A DNA stretch of 64,000 bases from Rhodobacterales bacterium (GTDB lineage: Bacteria; Pseudomonadota; Alphaproteobacteria; Rhodobacterales; Rhodobacteraceae). Below are positions 11,333-21,391 of the stretch, one piece after another. The position numbers and the translations under genes are program-made. Below the pieces are notes generated by a model. The model searched no databases. It had not been told where the DNA came from and saw nothing but the letters and a program-made list of their open reading frames with translations. Location: the NCBI GenBank assembly GCA_002747325.1, contig PDOZ01000030.1, forward strand, positions 19,841 to 83,840, read 5' to 3'. The first letter of the stretch is position 1, and every line of letters starts with the position of its first letter.

Positions 11333-12355
11333 ATGGGGGGAGCCTTGCCATTTCGGGTATTTGCCCTTGTCTCGGTGGGGCTTCTGCTCCTGTCTTTGAG
11401 TGTTGCCATTTCGGTGGGCGCGGTTTCCGTGCCCATCGACACGGTCTGGGGGGTGTTGGCGCATAAGATTGCGCCGGAAATGATCACCCCGGACTGGTCC
11501 AAGGGCCGGGCTGCGATTGTCTGGGAAATCCGGTTCCCGCGCGCGTTGCTGGCGATGATGGTCGGGGCGGGGCTGGCGGTGGTTGGCGCGGCTTTGCAGG
11601 CGGTGACGCGCAACCCGCTGGCCGATCCGCACCTGCTGGGCATCTCCTCGGGCGGGGCCTTCGGCGCGGTGCTGGCGCTGTTGCATACCGGGCTGTTCAT
11701 GGGCCTTCTGACGGTGCCGCTGCTGGCTTTCGTCGGCGCGCTGGCGGCGACGCTGATCGTGCTGGGCGTGTCGCGCATGGCGGATGCGACCAGCGCCGAC
11801 CGGCTGGTTCTGGCCGGGGTCGCGGTGTCCTTCGTTATCATGGCGGGGGCCAACATATTGATTTTCCTTGGCGATCCGCGCGCGACCCATACGGTTGTGT
11901 TCTGGATGCTGGGCGGGCTGGGTCTGGCGCAGTGGTCGCATCTGGTTTACCCACTGGCCGTGCTGCTCCTCGTCGGGCTGTGGCTGTGGCGTCATGCGGC
12001 CAATCTCAACGCCATGACCATCGGCGACGAGACCGCTTCGACGCTGGGCATTGAGGTGGCGAAATTCCGGCTGTCGGTCTTCGTGGCCGGGGCGCTGATC
12101 ACCGGGGTGATGGTGGCGTTTTCCGGCATGATCGGCTTTGTCGGCCTGATGGTGCCGCATATCGTGCGCATGATCGTTGGCGGCGATTACCTGCGGGTCT
12201 TGCCGGCTTCGGCGCTGGCGGGCGCGGTGTTTTTGCTCTGGGCCGACATTGCGGCGCGCACCATCATGGCCCCCGAGGACATGCCCATCGGCATCGTCAC
12301 CGGGCTGGTCGGCGGGCTGTTCTTCATCTGGATGCTGCGGCGCCGGGCAGGCTGA
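11333..12355 (+). CDS. ABC transporter permease, BtuC/FecCD family
   Basis: Inner-membrane permease of about 340 aa with roughly ten hydrophobic segments. The family blocks are readable: FPRALLAMMVGAGLAVVGAA (L2-L3 region), NPLADPHLLGISSGGAFGAV, and near the C-terminus GFVGLMVPHIVRM followed by DIAARTIMAPEDMPIGIVTG, which couples to the ATPase. ATG 11333 lies directly after the binding-protein stop; the ORF-track start at 11258 would overlap that gene. Together with the two preceding genes it forms a complete importer. Confidence 0.9.
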   Translation: MGGALPFRVFALVSVGLLLLSLSVAISVGAVSVPIDTVWGVLAHKIAPEMITPDWSKGRAAIVWEIRFPRALLAMMVGAGLAVVGAALQAVTRNPLADPHLLGISSGGAFGAVLALLHTGLFMGLLTVPLLAFVGALAATLIVLGVSRMADATSADRLVLAGVAVSFVIMAGANILIFLGDPRATHTVVFWMLGGLGLAQWSHLVYPLAVLLLVGLWLWRHAANLNAMTIGDETASTLGIEVAKFRLSVFVAGALITGVMVAFSGMIGFVGLMVPHIVRMIVGGDYLRVLPASALAGAVFLLWADIAARTIMAPEDMPIGIVTGLVGGLFFIWMLRRRAG

Positions 12356-12432
12356 GGCCGGGTTGAGGCAAAATCCGGTTGACCCGCGCCGGGCGCGGGT
12401 CGATCCTGCCCACGACAATATGGGAGGCGGAG

Positions 12433-12924
12433 ATGTCGAAGAGCGTGGCGCGGGTGGAACGGGCGGCTTTGCAAGCTGGGTTGGCGGTTGAGGTGGTGCG
12501 GATGCCGGACAGCACGCGCACGGCGGCGGAAGCGGCGCAGGCCTGCGGCTGCGATGTCGGGCAGATCGTCAAATCGCTGATTTTTGAAGGCGCGCAGAGC
12601 GGGGCGCTTATTTTGCTACTGGTCAACGGGGCGCAGAATGTCGATCTTTCGCAGGCGGAGCGGCTGTTGGGCGAGGGGCTGGTGCGCGCCGATCCCAAGC
12701 GGGTGCGGGCCGAGACCGGCTTTGCCATTGGCGGCGTTGCGCCGATCGGGCATTTATGCGCGGTGGTGACATGGATCGACCCGGCGCTTTTGCAGCATGA
12801 CCGGGTCTGGGCGGCAGCAGGCGCGCCGAACGCGGTCTTTGCCATCGACCCCGGGGCGCTGCGGGCCGCGACCGGGGCGCGGCTGTTGCCCGAAGGCATG
12901 GTGACGTCCGGGAAAAGTGGATAA
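12433..12924 (+). CDS. YbaK/ProX-type aminoacyl-tRNA deacylase
   Basis: 163-aa protein of the YbaK/EbsC family, which hydrolyses mischarged tRNA (typically Cys- or Ala-tRNA-Pro). Visible family traits: the TAAEAAQACGCDVGQIVKSLIF segment with the conserved Lys, the VNGAQNVD block, and the glycine-rich GFAIGGVAPIGH near residue 100. ATG 12433 has GGAGG-like sequence upstream. A GC-rich inverted repeat about 40 bp upstream (GACCCGCGCC / GGGCGCGGGTC) may separate it from the transporter operon. Confidence 0.86.
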   Translation: MSKSVARVERAALQAGLAVEVVRMPDSTRTAAEAAQACGCDVGQIVKSLIFEGAQSGALILLLVNGAQNVDLSQAERLLGEGLVRADPKRVRAETGFAIGGVAPIGHLCAVVTWIDPALLQHDRVWAAAGAPNAVFAIDPGALRAATGARLLPEGMVTSGKSG

Positions 12925-13107
12925 ACGCCCTATCGCTGGCCGCAGAATTCCTCTATAGGGACAGGGTCTGGCCCTTTGTGCCGCACGACCCGAATTTCTG
13001 ACGGCCCCGCCGTCCTCCGTATCCCGAGGCCCGTCCGCGTGACGCGCCCGCATCGCCCTCTGCCCCGACCGGGCCGCTTGGGCGCCTGCAAGTCTCTAAG
13101 GAAATAA

Positions 13108-14379
13108 ATGTTCGATTTCGATATGCTCGGCCTCGCGCCGTCCCTGACCAAAGCCATTGCCCGCGCGGGCTTTACCGAACCCACCCCGATCCAGAATCAG
13201 GCCATTCCGCTGGCGCTGGACGGGCATGACATCATGGGGCTGGCGCAGACCGGCACCGGCAAGACGCTGGCCTTTGGCCTGCCGCTGATTAACCACCTTC
13301 TGTCGCAGCCGGGCAAGCCCGCGCCGAAAGAGGTCAGGGCGCTGATCCTGGCGCCGACCCGCGAACTCGTCGGGCAGATTGCCGACAGTTTGCGCCCGCT
13401 GTGCGAGGGCAGCAAGGTGAAGGTCAAGACCGTGGTCGGCGGGCAGTCGATCGGGCGGCAGATCAGCTTTCTCGAACGCGGGGTGGATATTCTCGTCGCC
13501 ACGCCGGGGCGCCTGATCGACCTGATGGACCGGCGCGCGGTCCATCTCGGCTCGGTGCGCTACCTTGTGCTGGACGAGGCGGATCAGATGCTCGACATGG
13601 GTTTCATCCATGCCCTGCGCAAAATCGCCCCCGCCCTTGGCACACCGCGCCAGACCATGCTGTTTTCCGCCACCATGCCGAAGCAGATGGAAGAGCTGTC
13701 GCGCGCCTATCTCGACAATCCGCGCCGGGTGCAGGTTTCGCCGCCGGGCAAGGCTGCCGACAAGATCAAACAATCCATCCACTTCCTGCCCAAGCTCGAC
13801 AAACCGGCCAAGCTGCGCGAAGTGCTGGCATCGGATGTGGGGGCGCTGACGCTGGTCTTTGCCCGCACCAAATACGGTGCGGAGAAGCTGATGAAGGGTC
13901 TCGTGCGCGACGGGTTCAACGCTGCCTCGATCCACGGCAACAAGAGCCAGGGCCAGCGCGACCGGGCGATCAAGGCGTTTCGTTCGGGGGAGACCAATGT
14001 GCTGGTGGCGACCGACGTGGCGGCGCGCGGCATCGACATTCCGGGCGTGTCTTATGTGATCAATTACGAACTGCCAGAAGTGCCGGACAATTACGTGCAT
14101 CGCATCGGTCGCACGGCGCGGGCGGGGCGCGAGGGGGAGGCGATTGCGTTTTGCGCCCCCGAAGAGGCGCAGCAGCTTAAGCAGATCCAGAAGGTGATGA
14201 AGGTGGAAATCCCGGTCGCCTCCGGCACCAGCCCGCTGGAGGGGCTGGCGGAAGGGTCGGGCAAGCCGGGCGGGGGTTCCGGGGGCCGGCGGCGCGGTGG
14301 CAAGCCGGGCGGCAAACCGGGCGGTGGCGGGCGCAGCGGTGCGCGCCGGCGTCGGCGCGGCGGCAAGCCAAAGAGTTGA
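13108..14379 (+). CDS. DEAD-box RNA helicase, RhlE-like
   Basis: ATP-dependent RNA helicase of 423 aa. All core motifs are present: Q motif FTEPTPIQNQAIP, motif I AQTGTGKT, Ia PTRELVGQI, motif II VLDEADQMLDMGF, motif III FSATMP, motif V TDVAARGIDIPGV and motif VI HRIGRTARAGREG. The last 55 residues are a Gly/Arg/Lys-rich low-complexity tail (GGSGGRRRGGKPGGKPGGGG), expected to bind RNA non-specifically and typical of RhlE-like proteins. It sits alone, with 183 bp upstream and about 120 bp downstream. Ribosome assembly or RNA-decay roles are known for the family; the specific one cannot be told. Confidence 0.93.
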   Translation: MFDFDMLGLAPSLTKAIARAGFTEPTPIQNQAIPLALDGHDIMGLAQTGTGKTLAFGLPLINHLLSQPGKPAPKEVRALILAPTRELVGQIADSLRPLCEGSKVKVKTVVGGQSIGRQISFLERGVDILVATPGRLIDLMDRRAVHLGSVRYLVLDEADQMLDMGFIHALRKIAPALGTPRQTMLFSATMPKQMEELSRAYLDNPRRVQVSPPGKAADKIKQSIHFLPKLDKPAKLREVLASDVGALTLVFARTKYGAEKLMKGLVRDGFNAASIHGNKSQGQRDRAIKAFRSGETNVLVATDVAARGIDIPGVSYVINYELPEVPDNYVHRIGRTARAGREGEAIAFCAPEEAQQLKQIQKVMKVEIPVASGTSPLEGLAEGSGKPGGGSGGRRRGGKPGGKPGGGGRSGARRRRRGGKPKS

Positions 14380-14500
14380 TTTGAGACGATTTGCCGCTTT
14401 TACGGCATCGCTTTCCCTTGAATTAAATTTCTGCTCTGGAATATGAAGGGCCAGATATTCCGGCATGCCAGTAACAGCCGCCGGAGAGATGGAGGGATTT

Positions 14501-15814
14501 ATGGTCAAGGATCTGAAAGCGACCCGCAGGGGCTTTATGGGGCTGGCGGCCGCGGGGGCGGCGCTGGCGGCAACCAATGCGCGCGCGGCGGCGCCGAAAA
14601 CCGTCGACACCAAGGCGAAAGTGCTGATTTTGGGGGCAGGGGCCGCGGGGACCGCGCTGGCCAACCGCCTGTCGGAGCGCCTGATCGGGGCGGAAATCAC
14701 CATCGTCGATCCGCGCAAGGAGCATTGGTATCAGCCGGGCTTCAGCCTGATCGCGGCGGGGTTGAAGCCGGAGAAATACGTGGTTTCCGGCACCGGCGCG
14801 TGGCTGCCCGGCTCGGTCAAATGGGTGGCGGATCGCGCCGCCGAGGTTGACCCGGTTTCGAAGAAGGTGCGGACGGAAGGCGGCGAGGTGCTGCCCTTCG
14901 ATTACCTGATCGTGGCCACGGGTCTGAGCCTGAATTACGGCGCCATCGAAGGCTTCGAGATGGACATGATCGGGCGCGACGGTATCGGTTCGCTCTATGC
15001 CAGCCCGGATGCGGCGGCGAAAACCTGGCAATCGGCCGGGCGCTTTGTTGACGAGGGCGGCGTCGGGATTTTCACCCGCCCGGCCACGGAGATGAAATGC
15101 GCCGGCGCGCCGATCAAGCACACCTTCCTGATCGACGATCTGGCCCGCAAGAACGGCACCAGCAATCTCGACATCCATTACACGGCGCATTCCGGCGCCC
15201 TGTTTGGTGTGCCGATTGTGGCCGAGAAACTGCGCATGCTGTTTTCGCAGCGCGAGATCACGCCGCATTACAAGCATGTGCTGAAGCGGGTCGATGCGGG
15301 GCGTAAAGTGGCGACCTTCGATACGGAGAACGGCGAAGCCGAGATGAAATACGATTACCTGCATGTGGTGCCGCCGCAGCAGGCGCCGGAGGTGATCCGC
15401 AGCAATTCCGAGCTGACCAACCCGGAGAAATGGGGCGGGCGCGGCTGGATGACGGTGGACAAATACACCCTGCGCCACGACCGTTTCCCCAACATCTTCG
15501 CCGTGGGCGACGTCGCCGGGGTGCCGAAGGGCAAGACCGCGGCTTCGGTCAAGTGGCAGGTGCCAGTGGTCGAGGAGCATCTCGTGGCGCAGATCGCGGG
15601 CGACACCACGGATGCGCGCTATAACGGCTACACGTCCTGCCCGCTGATCACCCGCGTTGGTCGCGCCATGCTGATCGAGTTCGATTACAACAACGATCTG
15701 ACCCCCTCTTTCCCCGGCATCATCGCGCCGCTGGAAGAGCTTTGGATCACCTGGCTGATGAAGGAAGTGGCCCTGAAAGCCACCTATAACGCCATGCTGC
15801 GCGGCGAAGCATAA
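14501..15814 (+). CDS. Sulfide:quinone oxidoreductase-like flavoprotein with Tat signal
   Basis: FAD-dependent NAD(P)-disulfide-family protein, 437 aa. The N-terminus TRRGFMGLAAAGAALAATNA is a twin-arginine signal, so it is probably folded in the cytoplasm and exported. FAD motif KVLILGAGAAGTALANRL, FADYLIVATG-like block, and FAVGDVAGVPKGKTAASVKWQ near the end. Two cysteines in SQR-like contexts (EMKCAGAP and YTSCPLITR) fit the redox pair; the third Cys of classical SQRs is not seen. The C-terminal EELWITWLMKEVALKATYN looks amphipathic, as in monotopic SQRs. Start ATG 14501 has GGAGGG upstream. The likely role is sulfide oxidation feeding quinone; flavocytochrome c sulfide dehydrogenase flavoprotein is the alternative. 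Confidence 0.82.
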   Translation: MVKDLKATRRGFMGLAAAGAALAATNARAAAPKTVDTKAKVLILGAGAAGTALANRLSERLIGAEITIVDPRKEHWYQPGFSLIAAGLKPEKYVVSGTGAWLPGSVKWVADRAAEVDPVSKKVRTEGGEVLPFDYLIVATGLSLNYGAIEGFEMDMIGRDGIGSLYASPDAAAKTWQSAGRFVDEGGVGIFTRPATEMKCAGAPIKHTFLIDDLARKNGTSNLDIHYTAHSGALFGVPIVAEKLRMLFSQREITPHYKHVLKRVDAGRKVATFDTENGEAEMKYDYLHVVPPQQAPEVIRSNSELTNPEKWGGRGWMTVDKYTLRHDRFPNIFAVGDVAGVPKGKTAASVKWQVPVVEEHLVAQIAGDTTDARYNGYTSCPLITRVGRAMLIEFDYNNDLTPSFPGIIAPLEELWITWLMKEVALKATYNAMLRGEA

Positions 15815-15827
15815 AGGAGCTAACCCC

Positions 15828-16187
15828 ATGAAAGAGATGACTTTTGGCACCCTGATCGCCGTATTCGAAGAGATTTTCGGCCGGGGATTGTTCTGGACCA
15901 TGGTGGTGGTGGCTTTGGTGATCACCGTGGCCTATATCTACGTGCTGATCCGCGACGCGTCGGTGTCGTGGAAGAAATATATGTGGGCGCAGATTTCCAT
16001 GCCGTTTGGCGCGATTTTGGCGGTGCTGTTCGTTTTCCAGATGACCAGCTCCGGCATTACCGACATCGGCGGGCCGATTGACGTGATCGTGCTGCTGGGC
16101 ATCGCCACGCTGGGCGCGATTGGCATGGCCATTCTGGTCTACACCGTCGGCAGCCTGCTGCGTCCGCAGGGGCGGGTCGAGAAATAA
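15828..16187 (+). CDS. Small three-helix membrane protein paired with the SQR-like gene
   Basis: 119-aa integral membrane protein with three strongly hydrophobic stretches (about residues 18-40, 52-72 and 83-108). It begins 13 bp after the SQR-like stop with a good AAGGAG ribosome site, so the two are co-transcribed. It resembles a small family of uncharacterised proteins (DUF5368-like, from memory) that I associate with SQR genes in Rhodobacterales. No catalytic residues are visible; a membrane anchor or quinone-site partner is an inference from context only. A strong terminator follows. Confidence 0.7.
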   Translation: MKEMTFGTLIAVFEEIFGRGLFWTMVVVALVITVAYIYVLIRDASVSWKKYMWAQISMPFGAILAVLFVFQMTSSGITDIGGPIDVIVLLGIATLGAIGMAILVYTVGSLLRPQGRVEK

Positions 16188-16212
16188 ACCGGGTCTTTTG
16201 ACCGGGATGCAA

Positions 16213-16244
16213 GCCGCGCGGGCCCCCTCGCGCGGCTTTTTGCT
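16213..16244 (+). terminator. Rho-independent terminator after the SQR-like operon
   Basis: Stem GCCGCGCG / CGCGCGGC with an eight-base loop, followed by TTTTT, 25 bp after the stop codon. The same hairpin is duplicated at 17425. Confidence 0.8.
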
Positions 16245-16267
16245 GTCCGCACTGGATTTTCTGTCGC
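16213..16267 (+). repeat. 55-bp direct repeat, left copy
   Basis: This 55-bp stretch, beginning with the terminator hairpin and running through TGCTGTCCGCACTGGATTT, recurs at 17425-17479 in the same orientation with one mismatch. The two copies bracket the minus-strand membrane-protein gene, with about 1.16 kb between them. Confidence 0.9.
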
Positions 16268-16333
16268 TCGGTTGAGCGAAACCCTTGCGACAATTGCACC
16301 GCGCGTTTTTTAGGAACAGACCCTGCGGGTGGT

Positions 16334-17263
16334 CTATTTCCCTTTGGTCACCCGCCCCCGCTGCATCGCATTTTCCGGAATGGCCGGGGGGGAGTCGATG
16401 GTGGTAGAAGTCTCGGGTTTTTCCGTAGTGAACAGCCCCCATTTTGCCAGATCCCCTTCCAAGCTGCGGTTAGGGTCCGCAGACACGCTGGCATGCTCGT
16501 CCCTTGAAATACGGACCTTGGGTTTTCCACTAGAGATGACGCCCATGTGGATATACAGGAAAGAGTAATCCGAAACCCCATCCATGCTGGCGGAAAAGTT
16601 CCGTGCAATCACTTGCCGGCTCCGGGTATCTTCCACCTCATACCCGTTGGGACCACCGGACCTGATCCAGACATTTAGAAAACTTTCAGAAAACTCCGGG
16701 CGAAATGCGGTATAATCTTTGATGATCAGGTCTGCGACGAGGTCATGATCCTTTTGCACAATCATCTCTCCTTCAGAATCGCGCACATACAAACGGGACC
16801 GATCTCCGTCTGTCATCAACCGGATCCATTCAAGATTCGGATTTTGAAACAATTTCATACACATCTCCGAACAGGGCTGGGCATCGCGTGTTCTGCTCAA
16901 AGATTTTACCCACAGTTGCACCGATTTCGGCGGTTGCGTCAGGTCTGCAAGAAATGGGGGCTGTAATAAGGGTTGGTACTTTTCACTATAGGTTCGATAC
17001 ACGCCGGGTAACAAAATCGCCCCGCATAATAGAACAGCCGCCGCCAGAAGCCCTTTGAGAAAGGATCTTTGCATGATCCAAACGGCAGGTATCAGAAGGA
17101 CAAGCACCGCAAACAGGTTTAGCAAGATATCGGTTAAAATCATGCTCGCACCAAACGTCAAAATGGCTGCGACCACAAGCAGGCTGGGTATTAACAAAAT
17201 TGCTACAGCCACGCCGAGGATAGCCACCAAAATCAGATAAATGCGCATATTTTTCCGAACCAT
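16334..17263 (-). CDS. Membrane protein of unknown function in a repeat-flanked cassette
   Basis: 309-aa protein that I do not recognise. Three hydrophobic segments occupy about residues 6-85, followed by a soluble region of about 220 residues with no motif I can name; it ends in a basic QRGRVTKGK tail. The gene is on the minus strand against all its neighbours, is less GC-rich than they are, and lies between two 55-bp direct repeats, which suggests insertion or duplication-mediated acquisition. Met at 17263 has no clear ribosome site; a second Met five codons in (17248) is preceded by GGAAAA and may be the true start. Confidence 0.6.
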   Translation of the reverse strand: MVRKNMRIYLILVAILGVAVAILLIPSLLVVAAILTFGASMILTDILLNLFAVLVLLIPAVWIMQRSFLKGLLAAAVLLCGAILLPGVYRTYSEKYQPLLQPPFLADLTQPPKSVQLWVKSLSRTRDAQPCSEMCMKLFQNPNLEWIRLMTDGDRSRLYVRDSEGEMIVQKDHDLVADLIIKDYTAFRPEFSESFLNVWIRSGGPNGYEVEDTRSRQVIARNFSASMDGVSDYSFLYIHMGVISSGKPKVRISRDEHASVSADPNRSLEGDLAKWGLFTTEKPETSTTIDSPPAIPENAMQRGRVTKGK

Positions 17264-17424
17264 TATTGTGTTGCATGGGAATGCTTTGGTTTCACCCTAG
17301 GCAATGTCAATAAATGAAGTCAAAGGGGGATGCTTGTGCAATCGCTGTTTCACGGCGGATGAAGGAAGGCGCGGAAGGCCACCGATCCCGCCGGCGGATG
17401 CTTTCTGTTGTTACCAATTCTTAT

Positions 17425-17479
17425 GCCGCGCGGGCCCCCTCGCGCGGCTTTTTGCTGTCCGCACTGGATTTCCTGTCGC
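17425..17479 (+). repeat. 55-bp direct repeat, right copy
   Basis: 54 of 55 bases match 16213-16267, including the whole terminator hairpin and T-run. Here the hairpin lies just upstream of glpD (start 17519) and does not obviously end any gene on the plus strand, so this copy looks displaced from its original context. Confidence 0.9.
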
Positions 17480-17518
17480 GCCGCGCCTATGGCTACGCGG
17501 ATGACAAAAGAGGCGCGT

Positions 17519-18987
17519 ATGTTGGATCTGTTTATCATTGGTGGCGGCGTGAACGGTACGGGGATTGCGCGGGACGCGGCGGGGCGGGGGCTCAGCGTCG
17601 GGTTGGCGGAGATGGGCGATCTTGGCAGCGCCACCTCGTCCGCCTCCTCGAAAATGTTTCACGGCGGGTTGCGTTATCTCGAATATTACGAGTTCCGGCT
17701 GGTGCGCGAGGCGCTGTCGGAACGCGAGGTGCTGCTGGAGGCCATGCCGCATATTTCCTGGCCCATGCGCTTCGTCTTGCCGCACCATAAGGGGCTGCGT
17801 CTGCGCTGGATGGTCCGGCTGGGGCTGTTTCTTTACGACCATCTCGGTGGGCGCAAAATCCTGCCCGCCACCCGCACGCTCGACCTGACGACGCACCCGG
17901 CGGGCGACATTCTGCGCGACGATTTCACCTGCGGGTTTGAGTATTCCGATTGCTGGGTTGATGATGCGCGACTGGTGCTGCTCAATGCGCTGGATGCGCG
18001 CGAGCGCGGGGCCGAAATCCTCACCCGCACCAAGCTCATCGCCGCCACCCGCCACGCGGATCACTGGGAACTCACCCTTGAGGATCAGCGCAACGGGCGC
18101 CGTTTTACCCGCGCGGCGAAACGGCTGGTCAATGCGGCGGGGCCGTGGGTCAAACAGGTGCTGGACGGGCCGTTGGGGTTAGACAGCCCGGAGCGCATCC
18201 GCCTCGTGCGTGGCTCGCATATCGTGGTGTCCCGGCTGACGGCGCATGAGCAGCCCTATATCCTGCAAAACGCGGATGGGCGGGTGATTTTCGTCACGCC
18301 CTTTGCCGAAAACACCACCCTGATCGGCACCACGGAAGCGGATGTGCAGGGCGGTCCGGGGGCGGCGGTCTGTTCCGACGCGGAGGCGCGTTATCTCTGC
18401 GAACAGGTGTCGCATTATCTCAAACAGCCGGTGACGGAGGCGGATATTCTCTGGCGCTTTGCCGGGGTGCGTCCGCTTTATGATGACGGTGCTTCGAGCG
18501 CCACGGCGGCGACGCGCGAATACGTTTTGCGCCTTGACGCCGCGGGCGGGGCGCCGCTGCTGTCGGTCTTTGGCGGCAAGATTACGACTTACCGGCGGCT
18601 GGCGGAAGCGGCGCTGGAAAAGCTCGGGCTGGGCGCGCCCTGGACCGCGCGGGTGCCGCTGCCCGGCGGGGATTTTCCGTGGGACGGGGCCGGGGATGTG
18701 CAGGCGGCCTTGCGGCGCGACTATCCCTTCCTCACCCCCGATCTCGCCGCGCGGTTGGTGCGCCAATACGGCACCCGCGCGCACGATGTTTTGGGCGGGG
18801 CGAAGCAGGCGGCTGATCTGGGGCGCGATTTCGGCGGCGGGTTGTATGAGGCGGAATTGCGTTACCTGCGCGACACCGAATTTGCCGAGAGCGCCGAGGA
18901 TGTGTTGTGGCGGCGCAGCAAGTTGGGATTGCGCCGGACGCCCGAGCAGGTGCAAGCTGTGGAAAACTGGTTTCAGGGAGCCACCGC

Positions 18988-18991
<4 letters not shown>
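17519..18991 (+). CDS. glpD: Aerobic glycerol-3-phosphate dehydrogenase
   Basis: FAD enzyme at the inner membrane that oxidises sn-glycerol-3-phosphate to dihydroxyacetone phosphate and reduces quinone; 490 aa. The N-terminal dinucleotide fold is [21 protein letters not shown], followed by the GlpD signature [17 protein letters not shown], and later [10 protein letters not shown] and [19 protein letters not shown] 17519 follows AGAGG by five bases; an in-frame ATG at 17501 is possible. The stop overlaps the glpK start (ATGA), so the two form a glycerol catabolic operon. No glpR or glpF is in the window. Confidence 0.95.
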
Positions 18992-20469
<1,478 letters not shown>

Positions 20470-20543
20470 CGGCGGACGCATGGCGTGGATTAAGGTGGCG
20501 TGATAACCTTATGATTTATAAGGATAAGAAAAGGAAGCCCGCG

Positions 20544-21308
20544 ATGAAACCAAAGATCATACCTGCCTTGGGCCTCCTGTTGCTTTCCTGCAATATGGCT
20601 TCTCACAACGTGCAAACCCCCGACGGAGCCAAACGCACATTTGCCACCTCCTTTGAAAGCGTGACGGAGTTTGACGGCTTTTACATGACGCCACAAAACC
20701 ATCTTGGAACCACGTTTCACGAACTGACCGACGCAAATGTGCATCGCGGCAAACATGCGCACAGGGCATGGATAGACGGCGCAAATCCCGTATCCGCGGG
20801 CAACAATAATCACCGCGGCTACCCCACCGTTCAGTTGCAAAAAACGCCAGCAGGCTCCTTTCAGACGCCTTGCTATGTGTCCTTGTGGGTCTGGTTGGAT
20901 ATGGACCTGAAGGCCAATCCCGGCGGCGAAGATGACTGGTTCAGTTTTGCGACCTTTACCGATGATGAAACGGACAATTGGGCCAGAACCGTGTTGGTCA
21001 ATCTCAGTGCGGATGGATTTGTGCATTTGCAACATACGACCGATCAGGGGCAACAGGCCCGTATCTTCCAGACGACGAACACCCCTTTTCCGCAAAGGGA
21101 ATGGGTTGAGCTGAAGATATTCCTCGATTTCGGCGAGGAGGGCTACGCGAAGGTATGGCAAAATGGCAAGCTGGTTTCTCACGCCAAAATCGGGAATATC
21201 ACCAACAGGCTGTCGCAAGCGCATTTCGGGCTCTATGCTTCCCCGCGCGTGGCGGCGGGGCAGGTGTTCAACGACGATTTGAAGATTATTGAAGTTGAGA
21301 GCGAATAA
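20544..21308 (+). CDS. Secreted lipoprotein with a lectin/lyase-like beta-sandwich pattern
   Basis: 254-aa probable lipoprotein. The signal MKPKIIPALGLLLLSCNM has a lipobox-like LLSC with the Cys near residue 16. The mature part has no name I can give with certainty; alternating hydrophobic strands with CYVSLWVWLDMDL, WFSFATFTDD, WVELKIFLDFGEEGYAKVW and a late LYASPRV fit a concanavalin-A-like beta-sandwich as in polysaccharide lyases and LamG domains. Polysaccharide binding or cleavage at the cell surface is an inference. ATG 20544 is preceded by AAGGA. It is separate from glpK (74 bp) and ends at a bidirectional terminator. Confidence 0.65.
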   Translation: MKPKIIPALGLLLLSCNMASHNVQTPDGAKRTFATSFESVTEFDGFYMTPQNHLGTTFHELTDANVHRGKHAHRAWIDGANPVSAGNNNHRGYPTVQLQKTPAGSFQTPCYVSLWVWLDMDLKANPGGEDDWFSFATFTDDETDNWARTVLVNLSADGFVHLQHTTDQGQQARIFQTTNTPFPQREWVELKIFLDFGEEGYAKVWQNGKLVSHAKIGNITNRLSQAHFGLYASPRVAAGQVFNDDLKIIEVESE

Positions 21309-21348
21309 ATCACTTTAAGAATGCCGCGTAAGGCACTGTAAATAATGA

Positions 21349-21372
21349 AAAGAGGCGCCGGAGCGCCCCTTT
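21349..21372 (+). terminator. Bidirectional terminator between convergent genes
   Basis: Stem AAAGAGGCGC / GCGCCCCTTT (one mismatch) with a CGGA loop. The A-rich left flank and T-rich right flank allow it to work on both strands, between the lipoprotein gene and the convergent aldehyde dehydrogenase gene. Confidence 0.75.
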
Positions 21373-21391
21373 CTGTGTTTTCCCCAAGGCT

